Notes: generated from the sequence alone by a model not told the origin. 64,000 bases of DNA from Laedolimicola ammoniilytica (GCF_025567165.1 NZ_JAOQKC010000012.1:44185-108184), one strand, 5' to 3'. Counted from the stretch's first letter, positions 46,695 to 56,883 are shown. Numbers and translations are program-made.

Positions 46695-48839
46695 ATGGCA
46701 AATATTCAGGTACTGGATCAGAAAACAATCGATCAGATCGCGGCGGGAGAGGTCATCGAGCGGCCCTCCTCCGTGGTCAAGGAGCTTGTGGAAAATTCCA
46801 TCGACGCGGGGGCTACGGCGGTCACGGTAGAAATCCGGGACGGCGGTACCTCCTTTATCCGGGTGACTGACAACGGAAGCGGCATTGACCGCGACCAGGT
46901 GTCGGTTGCCTTTTTGCGCCATTCCACCAGCAAAATCCGGGCGGTGGAGGATCTCTTTCACGTAGCCTCCCTTGGCTTTCGCGGGGAGGCGCTTTCTAGT
47001 ATCGCGTCCATCGCCATGGTGGAGCTGATTACGAAGACGGGGGACGCCGACGCGGGCGTGCGCTATGTCATCGAAGGCGGCGTGGAGCGGAAAATCGAGG
47101 ATATGGCGGCTCCGGACGGCACTACCTTTCTGGTGCGGAGCCTCTTTTACAACACCCCGGCCCGGCGGAAATTCCTGAAATCGCCCATGACTGAGGCGGG
47201 CTATATCAGTGATCTGATGGAGCGTCTGGCTCTGTCTCATCCTGATATTTCCTTCCAGTTTATCAACAACGGACAGACGAAGCTGCACACCTCGGGCAAT
47301 CATAACCTGAAGGATGTGATTTACCACATCTATGGGCGGGAGATCGCGGCCAATCTGGCGGAGATCGACGCGGTCCAGGGTCCGGTACGGATCACGGGCT
47401 TTATCGGGAAGCCGGTGATCTCCAGGGGAAACAGGGGCTTTGAGAATTATTTTATCAATGGAAGATACATCAAAAGCAATGTGATTGCCCGGGGCATCGA
47501 GGAAGGCTATCGGACTTTTATGATGCAGCATAAATATCCGTTCACGGCGCTGCATTTCACGATCGACGGCGGGCTTCTGGATGTGAATGTGCATCCGACG
47601 AAGATGGAGTTACGGTTCTCGAACCAGGAGCAGTTATATCGGTTTGTGCGGGAGACCGTACACCAGGGGCTTATGGGGCGGGAGCTGATCCCCGAGGTGA
47701 AGCTTACCGAGGAGGGGCCGGAGAAGAAGGCGGAAGGCAGCCCCGTTTTTGAAAATAAGGCAAAACCGGAAGTGGTTGCGCAACCGGAAAAACTGCCGAC
47801 CCCGCAGGAGCGGAATCTGGAGTATTTTATGACACAGATGCGAAAGAGGGTCAACGCGGAATTTGAGGAGAAGAAGGCAAAGCGGCAGGAGGCTGCGCCG
47901 GAGAAGCCTGTAGAAGAGAGACCTACGTCGAAGGATGATCCGATTTTCGGCAATGCGGAACTGGCGATGCTGGAGCCGAAGACAGAAGAGCCGCAGCAGG
48001 AACAGCCGGTGGCACAGGCGGAAGAGAAAGTGCCTGTTCCGGAGCGTGTTGTGGAGCCGGGGATTCTGCGGGAGGATAGTGCATATCAGGTAACTTGGAA
48101 GCCGGAGTCAATACCAAAGCAGATAGCTGTGTCAGAAACAGTGGCGGCAGCGGAAGAGCCAGAAGCAGCCGAAGCCGATGTCACCACCCGGATCGAGAAG
48201 GCTCCGGACACGGCATACGAGCAGCAGGATCTCTTCGACCACCGCCTTCTGAACCCGAAGACCAAATCCGATATTATTATCATCGGCCAGCTATTCGAGA
48301 CTTACTGGCTGGTGCAGTTCGAAGATAAATTTTATATGATTGACCAGCATGCAGCCCACGAAAAAGTGCTCTACGAGCGCACCGTGAAGACTCTGGCGAA
48401 CAAGGAAATCACATCCCAGATGGTCAGCCCGCCCATGATCCTGACCCTGAACATGCAGGAAGCGGCGAAGCTTTCCGAATATCAGGACTATTTTCGGGAG
48501 CTGGGCTTCGAGATCGAACCCTTCGGCGGCAAGGAATACGCGGTCAGCGCAGTTCCGGCCAACCTGTACGGACTGGCGGAGAAGGATTTATTTATGGAGC
48601 TCTTAGATGACCTGGAATACGTCAGCGGCAAGAATACAGAAATGATTCTCGACAAGATTGCCTCCATGTCCTGCAAGGCTGCAGTCAAAGGCAATCAGAG
48701 ACTGTCCACGGCGGAGGCCCATGAGCTTATCGAGGAGCTATTGACGCTGGACAATCCTTACAACTGTCCCCATGGCCGCCCTACGATCATTGCTATGACA
48801 AAGCAGGAGATAGAAAAAAAATTCAAACGAATTGTGTAA
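46695..48839 (+). CDS. mutL: DNA mismatch repair protein MutL
   Basis: 714 residues. GHKL ATPase: IDQIAAGEVIERPSSVVKEL, DAGATAVTVEIRDGG, DNGSGIDRDQV, LGFRGEALSSIASI. A long Pro/Glu-rich linker (about 340-500) leads to the C-terminal dimerisation/endonuclease domain with MIDQHAAHEKVLYER (DQHAAHE motif) and CPHGRPTII, so it is an endonuclease-type MutL. Confidence 0.98.
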   Translation: MANIQVLDQKTIDQIAAGEVIERPSSVVKELVENSIDAGATAVTVEIRDGGTSFIRVTDNGSGIDRDQVSVAFLRHSTSKIRAVEDLFHVASLGFRGEALSSIASIAMVELITKTGDADAGVRYVIEGGVERKIEDMAAPDGTTFLVRSLFYNTPARRKFLKSPMTEAGYISDLMERLALSHPDISFQFINNGQTKLHTSGNHNLKDVIYHIYGREIAANLAEIDAVQGPVRITGFIGKPVISRGNRGFENYFINGRYIKSNVIARGIEEGYRTFMMQHKYPFTALHFTIDGGLLDVNVHPTKMELRFSNQEQLYRFVRETVHQGLMGRELIPEVKLTEEGPEKKAEGSPVFENKAKPEVVAQPEKLPTPQERNLEYFMTQMRKRVNAEFEEKKAKRQEAAPEKPVEERPTSKDDPIFGNAELAMLEPKTEEPQQEQPVAQAEEKVPVPERVVEPGILREDSAYQVTWKPESIPKQIAVSETVAAAEEPEAAEADVTTRIEKAPDTAYEQQDLFDHRLLNPKTKSDIIIIGQLFETYWLVQFEDKFYMIDQHAAHEKVLYERTVKTLANKEITSQMVSPPMILTLNMQEAAKLSEYQDYFRELGFEIEPFGGKEYAVSAVPANLYGLAEKDLFMELLDDLEYVSGKNTEMILDKIASMSCKAAVKGNQRLSTAEAHELIEELLTLDNPYNCPHGRPTIIAMTKQEIEKKFKRIV

Positions 48840-48926
48840 AAATGGAAAAGATGACAGCGCGACGTGGCTACCATTTTGAAAGAGATAGAAGAGGAGAGCG
48901 TAGACGTGAAGAAGGAGGAAGGCATC

Positions 48927-50321
48927 ATGGAGGGAAAAATCCCGACCGTATCCATTATCATTCCTGTATACAATGCAGAAAGCTTCCTGGCCCGCTGCGT
49001 GGACAGTGTGTTGGGACAGGAATATACAGATTTTGAGCTGCTGCTTATCGACGACGGCAGCAAGGACAGATCCGGCGCTCTGTGCGACGCCTATGCGGCG
49101 TCCGATTCCCGGGTGCGCGTCTTCCACAAGGAAAACGCAGGCGTCTCGGCGGCCCGGAACCAGGCCCTGTCTGAGGCCCGGGGCACCTTTATCCAGTTCC
49201 TGGACAGCGACGACTGGATGACGCCTGATTCCACCAAGCTCCTGGTGCGGGCGGCGGAAGAGAACGACTGTGATCTGGTCATCGCGGATTTCTACCGGGT
49301 AGTGGGAGAGCGGGTGTCCCGGAAGGGAGATATCGAGGAAGAAGGCGTCATGAGTCCGGAGGAGTTCGCGGCCCATATGATGGAGAGCCCGGCGGATTAC
49401 TACTACGGCGTACTCTGGAATAAGCTGTACCGCCGATCTATCATTGAGGAGCACGCCCTTCGCATGAACGCGGAAATCAGCTGGTGCGAGGATTTCATGT
49501 TCAACCTGGAATACATCCGTTTCGCGGAGCGCATCACGGCCCTGCACGCGCCCATTTACTACTATGTGAAGCGGAAGGGGTCGCTGGTGACCACCCAGGG
49601 AACCAGCCTGTCCAAGACCATTCAAATGAAGCTTGGCGTCTTCGAGTATTATCATAACTTCTATAAACATGTGCTGGATGAGGAGGAATACGAAAAAAAC
49701 CGTCTGCAGCTCTACCGGTTCCTGGTGGACGCGGCCAGCGATGGCCTGGTGGGCATTCCACTGCTGCCCGGTACCAAGAAGCTGGGTGATGAGCGGGCCG
49801 GAGTCAGCGCGACGGCTCTGGCAGGGGAGGGCATGCTTTCCGATCTCTACCGGGAGCGGAAGCTGATGCAGCGCTATCTGGAGGTGGCCGCCCTGAAAAA
49901 TGATCTGACACCGTCAGAAGCCTATCTGCTTTTGTGCCTGAGCCATCTGGGCGGGACGGTGAATAAAAAAGAACTGGCTGATTTCGCCGGTGTGAGCCGA
50001 AGCGCCCTGACCATGCAGCTCCAGAAGCTGGTGCTGCGGGGACTCATCAAGATGGAAGATATTCCAATGCCGAAGCCTGTACGCTCAAAGAAAGAGAAAG
50101 GCACGGAAAAGGATGAAACTTTGCAAAAGACCCCAGAAAAACGGGTACGTGTCACCTTTCAGCCCGAGGCCGAGCCGATTTTGCGGGAGCTGGCCACCGT
50201 GCAGCGGGACTATGACGAGACGAGGTTCGCAGGCTTCGAGGAAGAAGATCTGATCCAGTATGCCCGCCTGACCGAGAAAATGAAGCGGAATATGCAGAAA
50301 GTGCTGGCACCGGTGCATTAA
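48927..50321 (+). CDS. Family 2 glycosyltransferase fused to a MarR-type regulator domain
   Basis: 464 residues from ATG at 48927 (AGGAGGAAGG upstream). Residues ~5-230 are a GT-A glycosyltransferase (VSIIIPVYNAESFLARCVDS, LLLIDDGSKDRSG, FLDSDDWMTPD, WCEDFMFNLEY). Residues ~310-460 read as a complete MarR winged helix: DLTPSEAYLLLCLSHLGGTV, NKKELADFAGVSRSALTMQL, a charged wing and a C-terminal dimerisation helix (YDETRFAGFEEEDLIQYARL). The frame is uninterrupted, so it is a real fusion or a natural read-through. The role is unknown. Confidence 0.82.
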   Translation: MEGKIPTVSIIIPVYNAESFLARCVDSVLGQEYTDFELLLIDDGSKDRSGALCDAYAASDSRVRVFHKENAGVSAARNQALSEARGTFIQFLDSDDWMTPDSTKLLVRAAEENDCDLVIADFYRVVGERVSRKGDIEEEGVMSPEEFAAHMMESPADYYYGVLWNKLYRRSIIEEHALRMNAEISWCEDFMFNLEYIRFAERITALHAPIYYYVKRKGSLVTTQGTSLSKTIQMKLGVFEYYHNFYKHVLDEEEYEKNRLQLYRFLVDAASDGLVGIPLLPGTKKLGDERAGVSATALAGEGMLSDLYRERKLMQRYLEVAALKNDLTPSEAYLLLCLSHLGGTVNKKELADFAGVSRSALTMQLQKLVLRGLIKMEDIPMPKPVRSKKEKGTEKDETLQKTPEKRVRVTFQPEAEPILRELATVQRDYDETRFAGFEEEDLIQYARLTEKMKRNMQKVLAPVH

Positions 50322-50356
50322 GAGATATGAATAAGAACAGACAGGGAGGAATCTAC

Positions 50357-50551
50357 GTGACCAAGAAAAAGCCGAAGGCTACCAACTGCGAGATGTGCGG
50401 CAACTACGTTTACGATGACGATTACGGTTACTACGTCTGCGAAATGGACCTGGACGAGGACGAAATGCGCCTCTTCATCCAGGGCAGCTTCCACGGCTGC
50501 CCTTATTTCCAGTACGGGGACGAGTACCGGATCGTGAGACATCAGATGTAA
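50357..50551 (+). CDS. Small four-Cys protein (DUF6472-like)
   Basis: 64 residues from GTG at 50357 behind GGGAGG. CEMCGNYVYDDDYGYYVCEM and the later CPYFQYGDEYRIVRHQM are the pattern of a small, widely conserved clostridial protein of unknown function. Probably zinc-binding. Follows the glycosyltransferase-MarR gene. Confidence 0.75.
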   Translation: MTKKKPKATNCEMCGNYVYDDDYGYYVCEMDLDEDEMRLFIQGSFHGCPYFQYGDEYRIVRHQM

Positions 50552-50623
50552 GATTTAAAATAGAATACGAAAAGAGGCAGGTGACAGCGTATGCGGCCGC
50601 AGCGCTTTCATACTGCTATAGGC

Positions 50624-51580
50624 TCAGTGATTCCAGCTGTTATGCAGCGCAGCCAGCGTCTTCATGGCCCGCACAGACATCTCCTCGGTCATGATCGGGC
50701 TCTCGGTCAGGCCCTGGCGGATGCAGGCGAGGGCGTGCTCCAGCTCATAGCGCAGCTCGAAATCGCAGGGATAATTGAGCATCACAGGTTCCTGTCCCGG
50801 AAAATGCAGGATTGCCCGCCGGGCTTTCCAGTAATCCGGGAGCTCGATGGAGCCTTTTTCTCCGTAGAGCCAGCCGGTGTGAACGGTCTCAGAAAGAGTG
50901 CTGGTCTTGTTGGTGAAAATTAGGCCGTTTTCCATGCGCATCACCGCCGCGAACTGATTTTCCACCGGACTGTCGCCGCGGGTGCAGAGCCCGGTCTGTT
51001 CGGTTACAAAAGAATCAAAGAGATATTGCATCAGCTGCAGACTGTAGCTGGCATTGCCGTAGAGGGGGCCGCCGCCCTTGGTCGGGTCGTACATCCAGCC
51101 GTTGTAGCTGGCTTCGAAGGAACTGGAAAAATCAGCCATGGTAATCGGCCCAAATTCTCCGGCCTGGATCCGCTTCTTTAATTCCTGCATCACCGGAAGA
51201 AAGACACATTTCTGCATCTCCATCACAAAGAGCTCTTTCTCCCGGGCCAGGGCGAAGATATCCCGAATCTCCGAGGGCCGTAAGGCAAAGGGCTTCTCGC
51301 AAAGCACATGCTTTCCCGCCTCCAGCGCGAGACGGGCATACCGTGCGTGTTCGCTGTTGATGGTGGCGATATAGACGATATCGACGGCGTCCGAGGCAAT
51401 TAGGTCCTCATAGCTTCCGAAGGTCAGCGGAATGTTCCAGAGCGCGGCCTTTTCTCTGGCCCTGAAGAGATTGCGGGAGGCAAGAGCGGTGATTTTACAG
51501 TCTGTCATCGTGCCTGCGGCGCCGACGAAGCGGGGAACGATGGATGCGGTGCTTAAAATACCAATGCGAAGAGGCTTCAT
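50624..51580 (-). CDS. Gfo/Idh/MocA family oxidoreductase
   Basis: 318 residues from ATG at 51580 (GAAAGGAG upstream). Rossmann fold start LRIGILSTASIVPRFVGAAG, substrate-side VYIATINSEHARYARLALEA and the catalytic-region CEKPFALRPSE (EKP motif). An NAD(P)-dependent sugar or inositol-type dehydrogenase; the substrate cannot be told. Convergent with the small Cys protein, divergent from dacF. Confidence 0.88.
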   Translation of the reverse strand: MKPLRIGILSTASIVPRFVGAAGTMTDCKITALASRNLFRAREKAALWNIPLTFGSYEDLIASDAVDIVYIATINSEHARYARLALEAGKHVLCEKPFALRPSEIRDIFALAREKELFVMEMQKCVFLPVMQELKKRIQAGEFGPITMADFSSSFEASYNGWMYDPTKGGGPLYGNASYSLQLMQYLFDSFVTEQTGLCTRGDSPVENQFAAVMRMENGLIFTNKTSTLSETVHTGWLYGEKGSIELPDYWKARRAILHFPGQEPVMLNYPCDFELRYELEHALACIRQGLTESPIMTEEMSVRAMKTLAALHNSWNH

Positions 51581-51672
51581 AGAGAACACTCCTTTCGGAA
51601 ATATCTTATTAATTATAGAATAGGGGAAGAACCCAAAAGCGTCAAGAGCAAACCTGTCCGGATGTGTATTTT

Positions 51673-51723
51673 TGTTACTGTGCATCGCGTAGCGTGTTGC
51701 TGAGAACGGAGTGAACAGTAACA
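51673..51723. repeat. Inverted repeat TGTTACTGT/ACAGTAACA
   Basis: Nine-bp perfect arms (51673-51681, 51715-51723) around a 33-nt loop in the 186-bp gap between the oxidoreductase and dacF. Could be an operator, a terminator-like hairpin without T-run, or a dispersed repeat. Confidence 0.45.
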
Positions 51724-51766
51724 TATTTTCGGCAGGAGGCCATAGGATATAATAATCGGATGCTGT

Positions 51767-52951
51767 ATGGATGTGAACGCAATGAAAAAAATGATGGCTC
51801 TTCTGACGGCGCTGCTTCTGGCCTTTCAGGCCGCTCTGCCCGTGGTATACGCCGAAGAAAATGGGACAGATTCCCTGGGCATCACGGCGCCCTCTGCGAT
51901 TTTGATGGAGGCCTCCACGGGGACGGTTGTCCTGGAAAAGAACGCCCATGAAAAACTGCCGCCTGCCAGTGTAACCAAGATCATGACCCTGCTTCTAATC
52001 TTCGACACCATTTCCCAGGGGAAAATTCATCTGGATGATACTGTGACCACCTCGGAATATGCCGCGTCCATGGGCGGTTCCCAGGTGTTCCTGGAAGCCG
52101 GGGAGACCCAGAGCGTGGATACCATGATCAAGTGCATCTCTGTGGCCTCGGCCAACGACGCGTCGGTCGCCATGGCTGAATATGTGGCCGGGACGGAACC
52201 TCTCTTTGTGGAAATGATGAACGAGCGGGCGAAGGGGCTCGGCATGAACGATACCCATTTTGTCAACTGCTGCGGCCTGGACACGGAGGGCCATGTGACC
52301 AGCGCCTACGACATCGCGCTGATGTCACGGGAACTGATTACGAAGTATCCGCAGATTCATAATTATTCCACCATCTGGATGGAAAATATCACCCACGCCA
52401 CAAAGCGCGGAACAGAGGAGTTTGGACTGACGAACACGAATAAGCTGATTCGGCAGTATCCCTACGCTACAGGCCTGAAGACCGGGTCTACCAGCCTGGC
52501 GAAGTTCTGTGTGTCGGCCACCGCGGAGAAGGATGGCATCGAGCTGATCGCCGTCATCATGGCAGCGCCCGACCCGAAGGGGCGTTTCGCAGACGCCACA
52601 GCCCTTTTAAACTACGGCTACGCCAAATGTACCCTGTACCGGGATACCGATGAGCTGCCGCAGGTGACAGTGCCCGTGCGGGGCGGCGTGGAAGAGGAGG
52701 CAGCAGGCGAGTATGCGGGGAGTTTTTCCTATCTGAGCACTACGGGCCAGGACTTGACCGGCATTGAAAAAAAGTGGTATGCTAAGACAGAAGTCGAAGC
52801 ACCTGTGGAGAAAGGACAGCAGATTGGAAAGCTGGTCTACTATCTGGACGGCCAGGAGCTGGGCAAGATAGAAATTGTAGCAGCAAAAGCGGTGGACCGG
52901 GCGGATTATCTGCACTATGTGAAGAAGGGGTTCGGGTACTGGCTTTTATAA
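51767..52951 (+). CDS. dacF: D-alanyl-D-alanine carboxypeptidase (DacF/PBP5 type)
   Basis: 394 residues from ATG 51767; ATG 51782 (MKKMMALL) is an equally good start. Signal peptide MALLTALLLAFQAALPVVYA. Active-site motifs SVTK (PPASVTKIMTLL), SAN (SVASANDASVAMA) and KTG (YATGLKTGSTSLAKFC). Trims the last D-Ala from peptidoglycan stem peptides outside the membrane. The C-terminal beta domain and amphipathic end (DYLHYVKKGFGYWLL) are typical. Confidence 0.95.
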   Translation: MDVNAMKKMMALLTALLLAFQAALPVVYAEENGTDSLGITAPSAILMEASTGTVVLEKNAHEKLPPASVTKIMTLLLIFDTISQGKIHLDDTVTTSEYAASMGGSQVFLEAGETQSVDTMIKCISVASANDASVAMAEYVAGTEPLFVEMMNERAKGLGMNDTHFVNCCGLDTEGHVTSAYDIALMSRELITKYPQIHNYSTIWMENITHATKRGTEEFGLTNTNKLIRQYPYATGLKTGSTSLAKFCVSATAEKDGIELIAVIMAAPDPKGRFADATALLNYGYAKCTLYRDTDELPQVTVPVRGGVEEEAAGEYAGSFSYLSTTGQDLTGIEKKWYAKTEVEAPVEKGQQIGKLVYYLDGQELGKIEIVAAKAVDRADYLHYVKKGFGYWLL

Positions 52952-52972
52952 TAAGGAGAGGAAGAAGTACAA

Positions 52973-54485
52973 ATGAATTTTCTGATTTTAGACGTGGGTA
53001 CCTCCAGCATGCGGGGGATTCTGTTCCGCGGTACGGGCGAGATGCTACATACGGTGCAGAAGACCTATCAGGTCATCACTCTGGATCACGGCTGGGTGGA
53101 GCAGAATCCGCTGGATTTTAAGAACCATATGACGGCGATTGTGAAGGAATCCGCTGCCTGGGCGGGGGAGCATGGGGAGACTATCGACGCGGTGGCGCTT
53201 ACCTCCCAGCGTTCTTCTGTGATTCCGGTGGACGAGAACGGCAATCACCTGGGTAATGCGCAGATGTGGCAGGATAAGCGTACCGTGCCCATGTGCAAGG
53301 CCATGGAGGAGCAGCACAGGGAGATCTTTAAGCTCTGCGGTTCCCGGGTCAATCCGGTATTCTCCGGCGCAAAGATGAAGTGGATGCGGCAGAATCAGCC
53401 GGATTTATATGAGAAAGCCTATAAGCTGACCGNNNNNNNNNNNNNNNNNNNNNNNNNNNNNNNNNNNNNNNNNNNNNNNNNNNNNNNNNNNNNNNNNNNN
53501 NNNNNNNNNNNNNNNNNNNNNNNNNNNNNNNNNNNNNNNNNNNNNNNNNNNNNNNNNNNNNNNNNNNNNNNNNNNNNNNNNNNNNNNNNNNNNNNNNNNN
53601 NNNNNNNNNNNNNNNNNNNNNNNNNNNNNNNNNNNNNNNNNNNNNNNNNNNNNNNNNNNNNNNNNNNNNNNNNNNNNNNNNNNNNNNNNNNNNNNNNNNN
53701 NNNNNNNNNNNNNNNNNNNNNNNNNNCAGCAGTGCGGTATGCTGGGCCAGGGCGTGGTAAAGGACGGCCAGGTATCCCTGACATTGGGTACGGGCGGTTT
53801 CCTTCTGACCACCTGTAAAGAAGTGCCGGAGAATCTGGACTGGGACGTAGTATGCAATGCCTCTTCCGCAGCAGGCAATTATATCCTGGAGGCCAATATG
53901 CTGACCTGTACCTCCGCCATGGAGTGGTGTAAGCGCAATTTCTTCCGGGAGGAGACAGATTTCTATGGCAAGCTGGACGATATTCTGAACGGTATCCCGG
54001 CCGGTTCCCACGGCTGCATGGCGCTGCCTTATTTCCAGGGACGATCCACGCCGGACTGGAACAGCGAGGCCACAGCAGAGTTCGCAGGTCTGACTCTCGG
54101 TACTACAAGAGAGGATATGCTGAAGGCCCTGCTGGAGGGGATCTGCATGGAGATTGGCAATAATATCGCTTCTTTTGAGAAGTATGTGCCCCTCCACAAG
54201 ATCCTCATCAACGGCGGCCTCTCCAAGTGCGAGGCCTTCAACCAGATGCAGGCCGATATCTACGGCAAGCCCGTCATCCGCATGGACAACGCCGAGAGTA
54301 CTGCTATCGGTGCCCTGATGGTAGCCGCTGTCACCATGGGCGAGTACGCTGACGTGGCCGAAGCCTTTGATAAGATCCGCGAGGGTACAGGATCCAAAGA
54401 GTATAGCGTAAATACGGAAAAGCATGCGGTGTACGAGGAGCTGCGGGCGAAGATGAACGAGAGATATCTCCGGGAAAATGCGTAA
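52973..54485 (+). CDS. FGGY-family carbohydrate kinase, interrupted by assembly gap
   Basis: About 500 residues if the gap is filled. N-terminal part LILDVGTSSMRGILFRGTGE, ALTSQRSSVIPVDENGN, WQDKRT. C-terminal part SLTLGTGGFLLTTCKEVPEN, ILINGGLSKCEAFNQMQADI, ESTAIGALMVAAV. An ATP-dependent sugar kinase (xylulose/glycerol/AI-2 kinase class; substrate unknown). The 294-N gap leaves the two halves in different frames, so the gap length is wrong by one base or two modulo three. Confidence 0.88.
53433..53726. other. Assembly gap (294 N) in the kinase gene
   Basis: The upstream frame (from 52973) and the downstream frame (to 54485) differ by one base across the gap, so the estimated length is not exact. 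Confidence 0.95.
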
Positions 54486-54520
54486 TTGCATTTCCCGGGG
54501 AAATATGGTAATCTATCCTC

Positions 54521-55324
54521 ATGTCTGATTTTAAAATTTTTGAATACGAAGTAAATACTGCAAAGCTTCCGGCCGGTTCCACTGGGCCGGTCTTTGTTAT
54601 GCTTGCGGATCTGCATAACTTCTGCTACGGCCCGGGAAATGAGCGGCTGGCGGAGGCAATTTTCGCCCAGAAGCCCGACGCGGCACTGGTGGCGGGCGAT
54701 CTGCTGGTGGGCAGACCGGGGGCGGATTTCACGCCTGCGGTGGAGCTCATACGACGCCTGCGGGAGAGTGGTCTTCCGGTGTTTTACGGCAATGGCAACC
54801 ATGAGTACCGCATGCGCCTGCACCCGGAGCTCTATGGAAGCATGTATACAGAATACACGGCGGCTCTTAAGGAATACGGTGTGAAGCCTCTGGAAAATGA
54901 AAAAGTCTCCTTTTCCGCCCAGGGCCTTAACATGGACATCTACGGCTACGAGCTGCCGGAGTTTTATTATAAGAAGTTCTGCAGAGCCATTTTCCATCAG
55001 GAGGACCTGGAAAAAGCCATCGGACGCCCCGATCCGGCCAGATTCAATATCCTGCTGGCTCACAATCCCATCTATTTCGACAGCTATGCCTGGTGGGGCG
55101 CGGATCTGACCGTATCCGGCCATCTGCATGGCGGCATCATCCGAATTCCGGGCATCGGCGGGCTCATTACGCCTCAGGCGAAATTATTTCCCCGGTATGA
55201 CGCGGGGCATTTCAGGAAAGCCGGGAAGAACCTGGTGGTCAGCCGGGGCCTGGGCACGCATACAGTGAATATACGGATTTTTAACCCGGCGGAGCTGTCG
55301 GTGATCCGTCTGAAGGGAGAATAA
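54521..55324 (+). CDS. Calcineurin-like metallophosphoesterase
   Basis: 267 residues. Metal motifs FVMLADLHNF, LVAGDLLVG, YGNGNHEYRM, LLAHNPIYF and SGHLHGGIIRIP are in order. YaeI-type phosphodiesterase fold but without the membrane anchor of some relatives. Precedes scpA by 1 bp, so probably one transcript. Confidence 0.9.
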   Translation: MSDFKIFEYEVNTAKLPAGSTGPVFVMLADLHNFCYGPGNERLAEAIFAQKPDAALVAGDLLVGRPGADFTPAVELIRRLRESGLPVFYGNGNHEYRMRLHPELYGSMYTEYTAALKEYGVKPLENEKVSFSAQGLNMDIYGYELPEFYYKKFCRAIFHQEDLEKAIGRPDPARFNILLAHNPIYFDSYAWWGADLTVSGHLHGGIIRIPGIGGLITPQAKLFPRYDAGHFRKAGKNLVVSRGLGTHTVNIRIFNPAELSVIRLKGE

Positions 55325-55325
55325 C

Positions 55326-56114
55326 ATGGGCATTCCCGTGAAACTGCCTGCATTTGAAGGCCCTCTGGATCTTCTTCTGCATCTGATAGAAAGCAATAAA
55401 ATCGATATCTATGATATCCCCATCGTGACCATCACCGACCAGTATATGGAGTATATCCGGGCCATGGAGAAAAAAGATCTGAACATCATGAGCGAATTCC
55501 TTGTGATGGCGGCAACCCTGCTTGAGATCAAAGCGAAGATGCTTCTGCCCGCCGAGGTGGACGAGGAGGGCGAGGAAATTGACCCGAGGGCCGACCTGGT
55601 GGAGCGCCTGCTGGAGTACAAGCTCTATAAATGCATGGCCGAGCAGCTAAAAGGACGCCAGGACGAGGCCGGGCGGAGTCTCTACCGGGAGGCGGATATC
55701 CCGAAGGAGGTGGCCACCTATACGGCACCCGTAGATCTGGACGAATTGCTGGGGGATCTGACCCTGGTCCGGTTAAATGAAGTATTTCAGGCAATCTTAC
55801 GCCGCACCGAGGATAAGATCGACCCGATCCGAAGCAAATTCGGGGCGATTGAGAAGGAAGAGGTCAGCCTGGAGGACAAGATGGCCTATGTGGAGGAGGA
55901 ACTTATGCGGCACCCCCGCACCAGCTTCCGGGGCATCCTGAAGGCCTCCGGCAAGCACGGTAAGATGCAGGTCATCGTGACCTTCCTGGCCATTCTGGAG
56001 TTGATGAAGGTGGGCAAGCTGAACGTAAAGCAGGACGATACCTTTGGAGAAATCTATATCGAAGCGGGAGACGCCCTCGGAACGCCGGTGGCGTCCGCAG
56101 AGCAAGAGGAGTAA
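55326..56114 (+). CDS. scpA: Segregation and condensation protein A
   Basis: 262 residues. LPAFEGPLDLLLHLIESNKI, DIPIVTITDQYMEYI, MAATLLEIKAKMLLP are the kleisin N-terminus; the C-terminal winged helix (KMQVIVTFLAILELMKVGKL) binds SMC. Forms the SMC-ScpAB condensin with the next gene. Confidence 0.97.
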   Translation: MGIPVKLPAFEGPLDLLLHLIESNKIDIYDIPIVTITDQYMEYIRAMEKKDLNIMSEFLVMAATLLEIKAKMLLPAEVDEEGEEIDPRADLVERLLEYKLYKCMAEQLKGRQDEAGRSLYREADIPKEVATYTAPVDLDELLGDLTLVRLNEVFQAILRRTEDKIDPIRSKFGAIEKEEVSLEDKMAYVEEELMRHPRTSFRGILKASGKHGKMQVIVTFLAILELMKVGKLNVKQDDTFGEIYIEAGDALGTPVASAEQEE

Positions 56115-56117
56115 GAC

Positions 56118-56729
56118 GTGGAAGAGAAGAGAACGGAAAGCGAGATCCGGGCGGCGGTGGAAGCCATACTGTTTGCGGCCGGGGATTCAGTGGAAAATGA
56201 GAGGCTTGCGGAGGCGCTGGAACTGGATAAGCAGGAGATGAACGATATTCTGAAGCGGATGGCCCTGCGCTATGAGGAGGCGGACCGTGGCATCCGTCTG
56301 GTGGAGCTTAGTGGAGCCTGGCAGCTCTGCACGAAGACGGAGCACTATGAGGAGCTGATCCGGGTGGTAAAGCAGCCGAAGAAGACACTCCTCACCGACG
56401 TGCTGCTGGAGACCCTGTCCATCGTGGCCTACAAGCAGCCGGTGACCCGTCTGGAGGTAGAGAAAATCCGTGGCGTCAAGAGCGATCACGCAGTCAATAA
56501 GCTGGTGGAATACGGCCTCATTGAAGAAGTGGGCCGCATGGACGCGCCGGGACGCCCCATTCTCTTTGGTACCACCGAGGAATTCCTGCGCCGGTTCGGC
56601 GTCAATTCCGTGGGCGAACTGCCACAGGCCACGCCGGAGCAGATGGAGGACTTTAAGGAAGAGGCCGAAGAGGAAGCGGGCCTGGAGCCGGAGACGTCAG
56701 CGGAGCAGCCGCAGTCCGGAGCGCTTTGA
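56118..56729 (+). CDS. scpB: Segregation and condensation protein B
   Basis: 203 residues. Two winged helices: AAVEAILFAAGDSVENERLA and LLETLSIVAYKQPVTRLEVE, KIRGVKSDHAVNKLVEYGLI. Acidic C-terminal tail. Binds ScpA in the condensin complex. Overlap-spaced 3 bp from scpA. Confidence 0.97.
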   Translation: MEEKRTESEIRAAVEAILFAAGDSVENERLAEALELDKQEMNDILKRMALRYEEADRGIRLVELSGAWQLCTKTEHYEELIRVVKQPKKTLLTDVLLETLSIVAYKQPVTRLEVEKIRGVKSDHAVNKLVEYGLIEEVGRMDAPGRPILFGTTEEFLRRFGVNSVGELPQATPEQMEDFKEEAEEEAGLEPETSAEQPQSGAL

Positions 56730-56883
56730 AAAATGAAAATGTAAGAAAATGGAAAATAGTGTAAAAACCTCAATACCCTCTTCAAATGGAAGAAAAAGAT
56801 TGTGGTTTCTGCACTATTTTTTTGCCTGAAAACCGGAAAAAATTGCCGAAATATCCATATAGAGACAAAAACATAAAAAAGAG

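Noticed and set aside
50624..51949. A 441-residue start for the Gfo/Idh/MocA protein
   Set aside because: The Rossmann fold begins at the ATG at 51580 with a good ribosome binding site; the extension is non-homologous.
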